Source: Hymenobacter roseosalivarius DSM 11622 (lineage in GTDB: Bacteria > Bacteroidota > Bacteroidia > Cytophagales > Hymenobacteraceae). From it: a stretch of DNA of 64,000 nucleotides. Of this stretch, positions 54,950 through 64,000 are shown in pieces. The position numbers were made by a program, and so were the translations under genes. Every line of letters starts with the position of its first letter. Within the stretch, counting starts at the first letter, position 1. The notes under the pieces were generated by a model. It was not told the origin of the DNA. It did not search any database and worked only from the letters and a program-made list of their open reading frames with translations. Location: the NCBI RefSeq assembly GCF_900176135.1, contig NZ_FWWW01000064.1, positions 14 to 64,013 of the forward strand. The letters run 5' to 3'.

Positions 54950-55699
54950 CTACGGAATAAGCTCAGCCCGCAGGCTTCCTTCGCTTTCCAAATACGCTTT
55001 TGCCCCCCACACGCTTTCCGGTGTCAGCACCTCTAACTCTGGCTTGGGCAGCGACAAATTCAGCAGATAGCCACGTAGGGGGGGCAAATTGTCGAGGTCG
55101 TGGGTGATGCAGAGCACGGTTTTGCCGGCCTCCAGTACCCAGCTTTGCAACAAATCGAACACGCGGCGGCGGTAATACACGTCGAGCTGTTGGGTGGGCT
55201 CGTCGAGCAGGTAAAGCTGAGCGTCTTGCAGAGCCAGCTGAGCCAGCCACACCAGTTGCTGCTCCCCGCCGGAGAGCAGAGTGAAGTCGCGGTAGGCGAG
55301 ATAGGCGGCGCCCACGCGGGCCAGGGCCTCATCAGCCTGGGTATAATCGTCAGGTCCGTAGGCGCTCAGGAAGCGCTGGTGGCGGAAGCGGCCCATTACC
55401 ACCAGTTCGCGCACTTCAATTGAAAAGCTGACGGTGTTGCGCTGAGGCAGGTGCGCCAGTAAGCCGCTGGCGGCTGGCTGGCGCTCCGTGCGCAGATCGT
55501 GGCCAAATACGTGTACGCTGCCCTGATACGGTAAACGCCCGGTGAGTGCTCTGAACAGGGTACTTTTGCCGCAACCATTGTGCCCCACGATGGCTACAAA
55601 AGCCGGTGTGGGCACGCACAAAAAAAGATTGCGGAGCAGAACACGCTGTTCATACCCCGCAACCAGATTTTCTATGTGGAGAGGTGAGAAGTGAGACAT
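54950..55699 (-). CDS. ABC transporter ATP-binding protein, metal/siderophore-import type
   Basis: A 249-residue ABC ATPase. Walker A is VGHNGCGKSTLFRALTG, the signature is LLSGGEQQLVWLAQLAL, Walker B is LYLLDEPTQQLD, and the switch His is in CITHDLDN. The spacing and Q-loop region (AHLPQRNTVSFSIEVRELV) are those of FecE/BtuD-type importers of iron-siderophore or cobalamin. No permease or binding-protein gene is adjacent, so it is an orphan here. The short C-terminal tail VWGAKAYLESEGSL may be regulatory or vestigial. Confidence 0.9.
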   Translation of the reverse strand: MSHFSPLHIENLVAGYEQRVLLRNLFLCVPTPAFVAIVGHNGCGKSTLFRALTGRLPYQGSVHVFGHDLRTERQPAASGLLAHLPQRNTVSFSIEVRELVVMGRFRHQRFLSAYGPDDYTQADEALARVGAAYLAYRDFTLLSGGEQQLVWLAQLALQDAQLYLLDEPTQQLDVYYRRRVFDLLQSWVLEAGKTVLCITHDLDNLPPLRGYLLNLSLPKPELEVLTPESVWGAKAYLESEGSLRAELIP

Positions 55700-55784
55700 G
55701 AGAATCGTTGAATATATGACCAGCCTACTCAGCTAATCAGACCAAAATACTCACCTGTCACTTCTCGGTACCCACTTCTGCTAC

Positions 55785-56006
55785 CTAGTACTCGTCTTCA
55801 TTAAACATGAAGTCTTCCTTGGTCGGGTAGTCCGGCCATACTTCTTCGATATTCTCGTAGGGTTGGCCGTCATCTTCCAATGCCTGCAGGTTCTCCACCA
55901 CCTCCATCGGGGCACCCGAGCGGATGGAGTAATCAATCAGTTCATCCTTGGTGGCGGGCCAGGGGGCATCTTCCAGATAGGAAGCAAGTTCCAGAGTCCA
56001 ATACAT
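55785..56006 (-). CDS. DUF2795 family protein
   Basis: A 73-residue acidic protein beginning MYWTLELASYLEDAPWPATK and ending DYPTKEDFMFNEDEY. It is a well-conserved small Bacteroidota protein of the DUF2795 type, possibly a nucleic-acid- or protein-binding three-helix unit. Function unknown. Single gene. Confidence 0.9.
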   Translation of the reverse strand: MYWTLELASYLEDAPWPATKDELIDYSIRSGAPMEVVENLQALEDDGQPYENIEEVWPDYPTKEDFMFNEDEY

Positions 56007-56147
56007 AATGGTGTGCTACAAAAAAAGTGGGCAAAAAGAAGTTATAAGAAGGCAGTGAGCAAAAACCCGGCCGACGGAAAATGCCTGCCAAAGCGGCGCA
56101 ACGGCGTTTGCTTCCCGACAACGTAAAACGCAGGCGAAGGTTTAAAG

Positions 56148-57452
56148 TTAAGCAGCTAAGCGCTGCCGCAGCAGTTCGATAAGATCGGTTTTTGTGCGGA
56201 TTTTTCTTTCAAACCCCCGGATTTTGCCCTCCAGCATATTGCGGAAAGTTTCGTTGCCAGGCGAGTCGCTGAGCTTGCCCAGGTTCTCCTGTAGCACTTC
56301 CTGCTCCTGCTTATCATACTTGATAAAGTCGCGCAGGGCCTGCACGCGGGCGTTGATGCGGTCTTCGGCCGAGCCCGACTCCTGGCCGTTGGGCTGGCGC
56401 TTGCGGATAAAGTGCTCCAGGGCGCTCATCTCAAACACCTTATCGCAGGCCATGATGAATTGCTCCCATACCCGGTCCGACTCTTCGCCGCGTACCGGAC
56501 CCACCTTTTTCCAGGCCGCCTGCAACTCTTTGGCCCGCGCCACCGCCGCCGACATTGGCTGGTTGAGAAGAGCTGCGGCCTCGGCTACCAAAGCGCGCTT
56601 GCGGCTCAGGTTATCGTCCATGTAGCCATCTTTGGCGTCCACGCGCTTCGTGCTGATATGCTCCTTGAGGCGGTCGAAAAAGTGGTTGTGAGCGGCCCGG
56701 AAGCGTGTCCATAACTCATTAGCCTGCTTGCGGGGCAAGGAGCCGCCCACTTCTTTCCAGTCTTGTTGCAATTGCTTGAGCTGGCGGGTAGTCTCTTCGT
56801 AGTCTTCGGAGTTCTGGATGGCCTCCGACTTGCGAATCAGGTCGCGGTACTTATCCAACACGCGGTTCGACATGGCCTTTTTATCGGCCAGAAAGTCCTT
56901 TTTGCGCACGAAAAACTGATCCACGGCTTCGCGGAAGCGGTTTTCGAGCTCTTCGGTGAGGTGTTTCTCGACGGGACCAGTCTTTATCCAGGCCTGGCGC
57001 AACTCCTGCAGCTTCTCGCCAGCTGCCTGCCAGTCGATGCTGTCGCGCAGGGCTTCAGCCTCCTGAATCAGGCTGATCTTGGTGTTCAGATTCTTCTCGC
57101 GGTTGCGAGCTACGGTCACTTTAATGCCTTCCTCGGCCTCGGTAAGGCGGTGATGCAGACTCTCAAAGTCGCCCAGCGCATCGTAGGAGGCCATCTGCTC
57201 CTTCAGGTGCAGGGCCTTCATCAGAAAAGAACCTTTATTCTCCGATTCCTCAATCTTGGCCAGTAGCTCTTCTACCTTGGCCCGAAAGCTCTCGAAGCGC
57301 TGAGCAAAGTACTGAAGCGAAGCATCCTCGGATTCTTTGACCTGCCCAACCTGACGGGCCGGCCAATCCATAAACGAGCGTAGCCACACTTGGTCGCCCT
57401 CGACATAGCCGTAGCGCCGGGCTTCGGCCAGCAGGTGATCTTGTGGTTCCAT
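56148..57452 (-). CDS. DUF349 helical-repeat protein
   Basis: A 434-residue all-helical protein with about four DUF349 repeats, each with a LxxxWKxxGxVxxxxxxxLWxxF-type core (e.g. LRQAWIKTGPVEKHLTEELE, LQQDWKEVGGSLPRKQANEL, LQAAWKKVGPVRGEESDRVW). The C-terminal coiled coil ends LLRQRLAA. DUF349 proteins are cytoplasmic and linked in some bacteria to stress and antibiotic tolerance. The N-terminus has MEPQDHLLAEARRYGYVEGD. Complete. Confidence 0.92.
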   Translation of the reverse strand: MEPQDHLLAEARRYGYVEGDQVWLRSFMDWPARQVGQVKESEDASLQYFAQRFESFRAKVEELLAKIEESENKGSFLMKALHLKEQMASYDALGDFESLHHRLTEAEEGIKVTVARNREKNLNTKISLIQEAEALRDSIDWQAAGEKLQELRQAWIKTGPVEKHLTEELENRFREAVDQFFVRKKDFLADKKAMSNRVLDKYRDLIRKSEAIQNSEDYEETTRQLKQLQQDWKEVGGSLPRKQANELWTRFRAAHNHFFDRLKEHISTKRVDAKDGYMDDNLSRKRALVAEAAALLNQPMSAAVARAKELQAAWKKVGPVRGEESDRVWEQFIMACDKVFEMSALEHFIRKRQPNGQESGSAEDRINARVQALRDFIKYDKQEQEVLQENLGKLSDSPGNETFRNMLEGKIRGFERKIRTKTDLIELLRQRLAA

Positions 57453-57908
57453 ACTAATGATAATATTAACGCGAAAGCGGCTAGGTGGTGGGATCGGAAG
57501 GGTAAAGAAGCGGGTTTAGCTGACTACAAGTTTACGGGATGGCGAGCACATTCGCTGCCTCTGAAACCCTGGGTTTAAACGGCGGAAACTTAGGGCTGCC
57601 TGCCTACCTTTGGGAAGTCCGCCGCGTTAGCCGGGGTTATCTGAGCCGAACGTAAGCCACCGCCGCAAGGTTAGGTCGCGAGTCGGGTAGCTAAGTTGAA
57701 ACGGATGAATTGACTTAAGAGCTTATCTAGCAGAACGTCAGGCAGAGCGACAGCGGAGCATCTCGCGGGCTGACGTCTGATTAGTAATCCTACTACCGCG
57801 AGCGAGATGCTTTGCTCTGCCTGACGAGCTGGAGCTGACCTACAAAAAAGCCCCCAACCCCCACCTTATAGTCTATCACTCCTAAAAAAGCCCCCCAACC
57901 TAACTACC
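57453..57908. other. 456-base intergenic region before ettA
   Basis: Holds a TACCTTTG -7-like element (57605-57612), a long inverted repeat (57736-57826), and two copies of the A6-G-C5/6-A half terminator block (about 57843 and 57882) just before the start. No gene seen. Confidence 0.55.
57736..57826. repeat. dispersed-type inverted repeat CGTCAGGCAGAGC...AGCATCTCGC
   Basis: The outer arms of 13 bases are perfect (CGTCAGGCAGAGC at 57736, GCTCTGCCTGACG at 57814). The inner arms of 10 bases are perfect (AGCATCTCGC at 57757, GCGAGATGCT at 57802). Both lie around a 35-base loop, and only 8 against 2 bases between the arms are unpaired. No protein is coded. It looks like a mobile palindromic element. 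Confidence 0.85.
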
Positions 57909-59570
<1,662 letters not shown>

Positions 59571-59590
59571 CTGTCTGCTTCATTGATATA

Positions 59591-59629
59591 AGCCAACAAG
59601 CCGCTGGGGCCTCCAGCGGCTTGTTGGCT
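59591..59629 (+). terminator. intrinsic terminator after ettA
   Basis: AGCCAACAAGCCGCTGG pairs perfectly with CCAGCGGCTTGTTGGCT across a short loop, followed by TTTT. Confidence 0.9.
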
Positions 59630-59661
59630 TTTCAACCATCTAACCCCAGGTTAGCTTCTAA

Positions 59662-59913
59662 AGCCGTTGGAAGCCCCTAGCCGAGCAGCACCGCACCGTG
59701 GCGAAGCTGGCTGGACAGCTCATGCAGCACTGCGAGGCCCTGGAGCAGCGCATCCGCGAGAGTGCCAGCCTGGCCGGGCAGCTGCTGCAAACGGCCCTGC
59801 GCGAGGCCCTGGCCCCGCCGGCGGGCGCGGCGGTAGCGGCCGAAGCGGAGCCCGCGCCGCGCCCGCACCGGGCGTTTGCGCCCGGCCAGCAGCTGCCGAT
59901 GGAAGGCTGGTAG
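59662..59913 (+). pseudogene. remnant of a type I restriction specificity subunit (HsdS) C-terminus
   Basis: The frame after an in-frame TAA (59659-59661) reads SRWKPLAEQHRTVAKL, then GQLMQHCEALEQRIRES, then LAGQLLQTALREALAPP. PLAEQHRxVAK..xLMxxCxALExxI is the hallmark of the C-terminal conserved helix of HsdS, followed by the usual Leu-rich LLxxALREA end. Only about 55 family residues remain, then an Ala/Pro/Arg tail to the TAG at 59911-59913. No start, no target-recognition domains, and no hsdM or hsdR nearby. A GTG at 59698 could still express a 71-residue helix. Confidence 0.75.
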
Positions 59914-59929
59914 CGTGAAATGTGGTCGT

Positions 59930-59977
59930 AAAAAAGCCCCCCAGCGCCGTATGGAGGCGTCTGGGGAGCTTTTTTTG
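59930..59977. terminator. intrinsic terminator with an imperfect copy of the common stem
   Basis: AAAAAAGCCCCCCAGCGCC, loop, GGCGTCTGGGGAGCTTTTTTT. It is the same stem as 40329 and 44968, but with one mismatch (GGGGAGC), a bulge and a longer inner stem. Confidence 0.85.
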
Positions 59978-60080
59978 TGAGAAATGCAATAAATGTCGTA
60001 AGATCTTTAAGGTCAAGTAAGTGTATATGTTAGACGCAATTTGGCCTCATCGAAATAGTCGATAATACTTGGTAAACTAT

Positions 60081-60917
60081 TTATTTCTTCTCGTCATTAG
60101 ATTTAATAAATTGATACCCGATACCAACTGCAAACCAGCGCTTTCCATTGTAAATCCACCTGTTGCCAGTCTCTCCGCTTACTTTATCGTCACCTATAAA
60201 TAATCTAGCCTGCACATTATCAAATTCTAATACCAGTCCGATAGCTTTTGTAATTGCTGCTAAGTCTCTGCTTTTTCTCTCAAATCCTTGGGTAGTAGCA
60301 CTATCTACGTTGGCATTTGCCAAGCCATAAACACCCATAATGCTTAAATAATGAGGATAGTATCTTGATATTCTAAATCGTGCTCCTAGTGAAGGTCCAA
60401 TAGTTGAACTGCTCGAAAAAGAAGCCGCATATTTCTGAGTGTCCCTAGTGACCGAGCTTCGGCTTTTAAAAGGAATGATGATTGTTCCAAAGGCTGGTTG
60501 AGCTATGGGAATATACTTCGGCCGGCTATAAGTCATAGCGTACCGCTTCCTGAGAGTTCCTTCCTTCAAGTCAGAGGCTTTAAAGCAAAACAGCATTCCA
60601 CTATCCTCTGAGCTAATTGTTGTAGGTTTTTCTGCATCAGACACATCTCCTTCCTTCTCAATTTTTATTATCCTAACTACCTGAATACTAACTAGGTTTT
60701 TGTCATCTACTGGGTTTCCAACTTTAGCCAACACTATACCTGCGCGGCATATTCGCTTATTAGTAGTCTTTGCAACGCCAACTTATAAATCGTAGGGGTA
60801 GAGGATTATGTCATCAAAAGCTTCGTAATCATATTTCTACGAGAAGACGGTAATACTAGCCAGCAGGATAAGGGCGACAACGGAAGTGAGTAGACGGAGA
60901 GGGGAAGTAGTAGGCAT
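60081..60917 (-). pseudogene. AT-rich beta-rich protein gene interrupted by two stop codons
   Basis: From the ATG at 60915-60917 the frame codes a signal-like segment (MPTTSPLRLLTSVVALILLA). It meets a TAG at 60837-60839, stays open, meets a TAA at 60783-60785, then stays open for 234 codons to 60081. The long part can start only at GTG 60732-60734 (217 residues) and then lacks a signal, although its C-terminal half looks like outer-membrane strands (RWFAVGIGYQFIKS; PSLGARFRISRYYPHYLS). The in-frame signal upstream makes a decayed exported protein the simplest reading. Family unknown. AT-rich. Confidence 0.55.
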
Positions 60918-61072
60918 TGGTCGAAAGAATGTTAAAATCACATTAGTCTCTAGCTCATATCCTTCGCAACATTAGCTCTACACCAGTTAGTACAACTAAC
61001 CACAGCGCTAGTATATGATGATGTAAATCTTCACTAGTGAAATCATTAACACCTCCGTACCACCACTGAATT

Positions 61073-61699
61073 TTATGCCGCCACCCAGCCCTCGCGCACG
61101 GCCTGCACTACCAGTCCCACCAGCGTCTTGGCCCCCGCTTTTTGCAGCAAGGCCCGCCGGTGGCTTTCCACGGTGCGCACGCTCAAAAACAGGCGGTCGG
61201 CAATTTCCTGGTTGCAGCAGTCGGCGACTACCAGGCGCAGTACGTCTAGCTCGCGGCGGCTAAAGGGTGTAGGGGGCGCCACACGCCGACTCGGTGGCCC
61301 GGAGGAAAAGCCGGTAGGACCGGACTGACTCAGGAGGCCCTCAACACATTTGATAACCTCCGTGGGTGTAGCGTGGCGCGGCAGCAAGCAGTAGCCCGTG
61401 TGGGCCAGGCAGTGGCGCACGGCGGCTGACTGGCGCCGCCCGGTAAGCAGCAGCAGTGGCTGGCGGCTGCCGTGGGCGCGCAACTGTAGCAGCTGGGGCA
61501 GCAGGCTGGCACCGTCGGCCGTGGCGTCGGCAATGACCAGGGTGAAGCGCTGCTGAGCCAGCAGGTCCAGGAGCTGGTCGGGGGCGGGCAGGACGCGAAT
61601 GCTGAGTGCCGGCCAGGTTTCGCGCAGCATCGCGGTCAGACCCAGGCGGTACACCGTGGGGGGAGCGGCCACTAGTACCACCCCTGAAGATATGGTCAT
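61073..61699 (-). CDS. LuxR/NarL-type response regulator with a degenerate receiver
   Basis: A 208-residue regulator. The N-terminal receiver-like domain (about 5-125) keeps an Asp at 58 (VIADATADG) and a Thr in LLLLTGRR. The acidic pocket is replaced (VLVAAPPTV instead of DDH) and the conserved Lys is absent (LLPRHATP). The C-terminal LuxR HTH is intact (about 145-205): FSRRELDVLRLVVADCCNQE, then IADRLFLSVRTVESHRRALL. It probably binds DNA without ordinary phosphorylation control. The PAS kinase next door is divergent, 406 bases away. Confidence 0.9.
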   Translation of the reverse strand: MTISSGVVLVAAPPTVYRLGLTAMLRETWPALSIRVLPAPDQLLDLLAQQRFTLVIADATADGASLLPQLLQLRAHGSRQPLLLLTGRRQSAAVRHCLAHTGYCLLPRHATPTEVIKCVEGLLSQSGPTGFSSGPPSRRVAPPTPFSRRELDVLRLVVADCCNQEIADRLFLSVRTVESHRRALLQKAGAKTLVGLVVQAVREGWVAA

Positions 61700-62105
61700 A
61701 TACTTTGCTAGTTTAATTCATGGATAACGATGAAGTGGGGTAGCAAAAGGTGGGTAGGAGGTAGCGCGGGTCTTATTATATAAGTAGTTGAATATACGGA
61801 GATTAACTAAGTAAACCAAATCCTTTGTATCAAAAAAGGTAAAATTCATAATGGAATGATTAAATTATAAGCACTGGCTATCTACTGGCTTATGCCGCGA
61901 GCAGCATTTGGAATACCGCTGCTGGCTGGTTCCGCTACGGCTGCTTTTGCCCCCAAGGCTTCTCAAGCAATGAGGTAGTATATTTTGGTGTCCGCCTCCG
62001 CAAGCCTTATCTTCTTGGTAACTTCGGCCGCCCTCGTCCGGAGCACCAACTAAAGCGGTGACCGCCGTTTAACCTAGTTGTTCGCCCTTCTACTGCTACA
62101 CCTCC
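61700..62105. other. intergenic region between divergent regulator and kinase genes
   Basis: AT-rich near 61780-61880. Holds one GGTAGCGCGG match to the REP-like family (about 61757) and one TTTTGCCCCC word (about 61966). No gene seen. Confidence 0.45.
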
Positions 62106-63224
62106 ATGCTTGACCCAGTACCGTTTTTTCAGGACTTAGTGGAAGATCTCCACCAGGTTTTCTTCGTGTATGACCCCGCCGCTAACGAAGTAGTATTTGT
62201 TAATGCGGCCTACGAGCGCCTGCTGGGCGGGCACCGCGAGCAGGTGAATCAGGAGTTGCCCCAACTCATGGCCCGGCTGCACCCCGATGACCTTCCCTAC
62301 GTAGCTAATTGCTGGCGGCGCTGGCAGCGTGGCCGGCTGGAAGAAAAGGAAATTGAGTTTCGCCTGCTCAACTCCGATGGTACGGAGCAATGGTTTTGCC
62401 TGACGCCTCACTGCCAACAAGCTAGTGCTGAGCAGAGCTTGCTGGGGGGCTTTTTGGACGAGGTTACCGGCCAGAAAGAGTATATGACCAACGTGGACAA
62501 GTTCAACGCCAAGAAAAACGCTACCCTCGAAATCCTCTCCCACGACCTGGCGGGGCCGTTTATCATGTTGCAGCAGCTGTCCGAATACATGGGCGAGCAA
62601 ATTGGGTCATTGCAGAATGAGCACCTCAATGAGATGATCCGCATCATGCAGACCACCTGCAAGGAAAGCATTGACCTCATCCGCGACTTCGTGGACCAGG
62701 AGTTTCTGGACTCGGCCAACGTGGAGCTTAAGATGGAGCGGGTCGATATTGTAGCGCGCATGCGGCAAATGATGGAAAGCTATAAGCAATCAGAGGGGGT
62801 CGTATCGAAGCGCTTCCAGCTAATTGCCCCCCAGCAGTCTGTATACGTCAGCCTGGATGTGAATAAGTTTATGCAGGTGCTCAACAACCTGTTATCGAAT
62901 GCCCTCAAGTTTACCCCCGATGGCGGCCATATTATCCTAACCGTGGCTGAGCAAGCCGGCTGTGTGCGCTTCAGCGTAGCCGACGACGGTATTGGCATTC
63001 CGCGGAACCTGCAGGAAGGGTTATTTGAGCGTTTTACCAAGGCTCGCCGGCCGGGTTTGCGGGGTGAGAAAACGACTGGCTTAGGTATGTCCATCATCAA
63101 AACCATCGTGGGGCTGCATAAAGGCCATGTTTGGTTTGAGAGTGAAGAGGGCAAAGGCAGTACTTTCTACCTAGAGCTGCCGCTGGATCTGGCCTCGCGG
63201 CCTAATGGGCAGTTGAAGCACTAG
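62106..63224 (+). CDS. PAS sensor histidine kinase
   Basis: A 372-residue cytoplasmic kinase with an N-terminal PAS/PAC domain (about 8-125: YDPAANEVVFVNAAYERLLG, then GGFLDEVTGQKE). A HisKA follows with the phospho-His in LEILSHDLAGPF (about 150), then an HATPase: N box NNLLSNALKFTP, G1 VADDGIGIP, G2 GEKTTGLGMSIIKTIV. No membrane helix and no receiver. It is divergent from the degenerate LuxR-type regulator, which it may or may not control. Confidence 0.93.
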   Translation: MLDPVPFFQDLVEDLHQVFFVYDPAANEVVFVNAAYERLLGGHREQVNQELPQLMARLHPDDLPYVANCWRRWQRGRLEEKEIEFRLLNSDGTEQWFCLTPHCQQASAEQSLLGGFLDEVTGQKEYMTNVDKFNAKKNATLEILSHDLAGPFIMLQQLSEYMGEQIGSLQNEHLNEMIRIMQTTCKESIDLIRDFVDQEFLDSANVELKMERVDIVARMRQMMESYKQSEGVVSKRFQLIAPQQSVYVSLDVNKFMQVLNNLLSNALKFTPDGGHIILTVAEQAGCVRFSVADDGIGIPRNLQEGLFERFTKARRPGLRGEKTTGLGMSIIKTIVGLHKGHVWFESEEGKGSTFYLELPLDLASRPNGQLKH

Positions 63225-63304
63225 ATACTTTGCTCCTGGCGGGGCCGCGTGCGCTGCTCGTGGAGTGGAAGCGGTATATTATTTGAAGTCAGATATACAT
63301 CTCA

Positions 63305-63312
63305 TACTCTTG
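63305..63312 (+). promoter_or_regulatory. -7-like element TACTCTTG running into C4
   Basis: Seven of eight matches to TAnnTTTG followed by CCCC, 20 bases before the cupin gene. Confidence 0.45.
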
Positions 63313-63331
63313 CCCCTTACTTACTTCTGCA

Positions 63332-63835
63332 ATGCATACAGACTCTCAAAAACAGTCCCTTTTTCAACAAACTGAGCAACAGCTCCGGGAGCAGGGCTTT
63401 GCTATCGATAAGCAAGACCAGTCGCGCCCGTGGGGGGGCTTTTTTGTCATTAATGAAGAGCAGGCCCAGGCCTTTGCCGATGCCTATTTTGATGGGGTGG
63501 CCGTGGAAGACCTGCGCATTTCGGGCAAGCTGAGCCCTAAAATCCTGATTGTGGCGCCCCAAAAGCGGCTTTCGTGGCAGTATCATCACCGCCGCGCCGA
63601 GGTATGGAAAGTGCTGCAAGGCCCCGTAGGCGTAGTGACGAGCAACACCGATAAAGAAGGCGAGCTAAAAACCTACGCTCCCGGTCAGCTGATTACCTTA
63701 AGGCAAGGGGAGCGTCATCGGTTAGTCGGCCTCGACGACTGGGGCGTATTGGCCGAAATCTGGCAGCACACGGATGCCACCCAGCCCTCCGATGAAGACG
63801 ATATCGTGCGCGTGCAGGATGATTTTGGGCGGTAG
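63332..63835 (+). CDS. cupin protein, phosphomannose isomerase type II-like
   Basis: A 167-residue cupin with motifs of the C-terminal isomerase domain of mannose-1-phosphate guanylyltransferase/phosphomannose isomerase type II. These are RPWGGFFVI, KILIVAPQKRLSWQYHHRRAEVW (about 70-92, metal-binding His/Gln/His/Glu), the GQLITLRQGERHRLVG barrel strand, and the end WGVLAEIWQHTD...DDIVRVQDDFGR. It likely handles a sugar phosphate, though the stand-alone form is often labelled phosphoheptose isomerase. Terminator follows. Confidence 0.82.
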   Translation: MHTDSQKQSLFQQTEQQLREQGFAIDKQDQSRPWGGFFVINEEQAQAFADAYFDGVAVEDLRISGKLSPKILIVAPQKRLSWQYHHRRAEVWKVLQGPVGVVTSNTDKEGELKTYAPGQLITLRQGERHRLVGLDDWGVLAEIWQHTDATQPSDEDDIVRVQDDFGR

Positions 63836-63857
63836 AATACCAGCTTGATACAAGCCG

Positions 63858-63893
63858 AAAACGCGGCCGGAATAGTTTCCGGCCGCGTTTTTT
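63858..63893 (+). terminator. intrinsic terminator after the cupin gene
   Basis: AAAACGCGGCCGGAA pairs with TTCCGGCCGCGTTTTTT. It can also serve the convergent acetate kinase gene. Confidence 0.9.
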
Positions 63894-63938
63894 ATGCGAT
63901 GCTCCAAGAGCAGCTTGCGCTTCTAAGGAGAAGTAGAA

Positions 63939-64000
63939 TCAGGCAGTCAGCAACTCCGCGCACTGCCGGGCAATGGCCAGCTCCTCATTGGTGGGCACCA
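63939..64000 (-). CDS. ackA: acetate kinase, C-terminal end only (gene runs off the window)
   Basis: The last 19 codons and stop read VPTNEELAIARQCAELLTA on the minus strand. The PTNEEL-IA pattern is the conserved C-terminus of acetate kinase (acetyl phosphate plus ADP to acetate plus ATP). Only the end lies in the window, so completeness cannot be judged. Confidence 0.7.
   Translation of the reverse strand, partial: VPTNEELAIARQCAELLTA

Noticed and set aside
59667..59918. 83-codon Ala/Gly/Pro/Arg-rich frame overlapping the hsdS remnant
   Set aside because: The other frame carries clear HsdS sequence; this one is a GC-rich by-product.

Overview
The window reads as a chromosomal segment of a Bacteroidota member, most likely Hymenobacter or a close relative in the Cytophagales. 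This is inferred from gene content and style, since no rRNA is present. The support is: FloA/NfeD, a DUF2795 protein, DUF4142 and NlpE-like lipoproteins, a lycopene cyclase, an archaeal/eukaryal-type ProRS, many small lipoproteins, few recognisable Shine-Dalgarno sites, and promoters with the Bacteroidota -7 element TAnnTTTG. Most genes are GC-rich. A few AT-rich genes (35.2-36.2 kb, 53.6-54.6 kb, 60.1-60.9 kb) stand out.

Layout. 0-2.7 kb: a possible gene end, a stand-alone receiver, floA/nfeD and a small unknown gene. 2.8-12.4 kb: proS, a low-complexity lipoprotein, a FadL-like porin, a DPP-IV peptidase and a TonB-C lipoprotein, with a long REP-like palindrome between the last two. 12.4-20.6 kb: a surface-glycan locus with two GT2 enzymes, two large membrane proteins, two paralogous jelly-roll lipoproteins and an FkbM methyltransferase. 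20.7-26.2 kb: a kynurenine-pathway cluster (3-hydroxyanthranilate dioxygenase, kynureninase, kynurenine monooxygenase) interleaved with an unknown membrane protein, a lipoprotein pseudogene and an AlkB-like dioxygenase. 26.5-31.8 kb: a receiver facing a multi-PAS hybrid kinase that is split by a frameshift, a PAP2-like protein and an NlpE-like lipoprotein. 31.8-40.3 kb: rpoN, asnS, an AT-rich glycosyltransferase-like gene, a secreted protein and uvrA. 40.4-46.7 kb: an ECF-sigma/anti-sigma/DUF4097/outer-membrane operon and three small lipoproteins. 47.0-53.4 kb: an enoyl-CoA hydratase, ispD, queA, a MacB-like permease, a LOG protein and lycopene cyclase. 53.6-64 kb: an acyltransferase, an orphan ABC ATPase, DUF2795, DUF349, ettA, an hsdS remnant, a decayed AT-rich gene, a LuxR-type regulator, a PAS kinase, a cupin and the end of ackA.

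The most unusual signal is not a gene. The word TTGCCCCCC, usually continued as (A/G)G, occurs 24 times on the two strands, mostly inside genes, in every reading phase and in both orientations. The related stem AAAAAAGCCCCCCAG/CTGGGGGGCTTTTTT builds several intrinsic terminators. Several promoter -7 elements run directly into the same C-run (TAnnTTTGCCCC). No CRISPR array, tRNA, rRNA, prophage or intact insertion sequence was seen.
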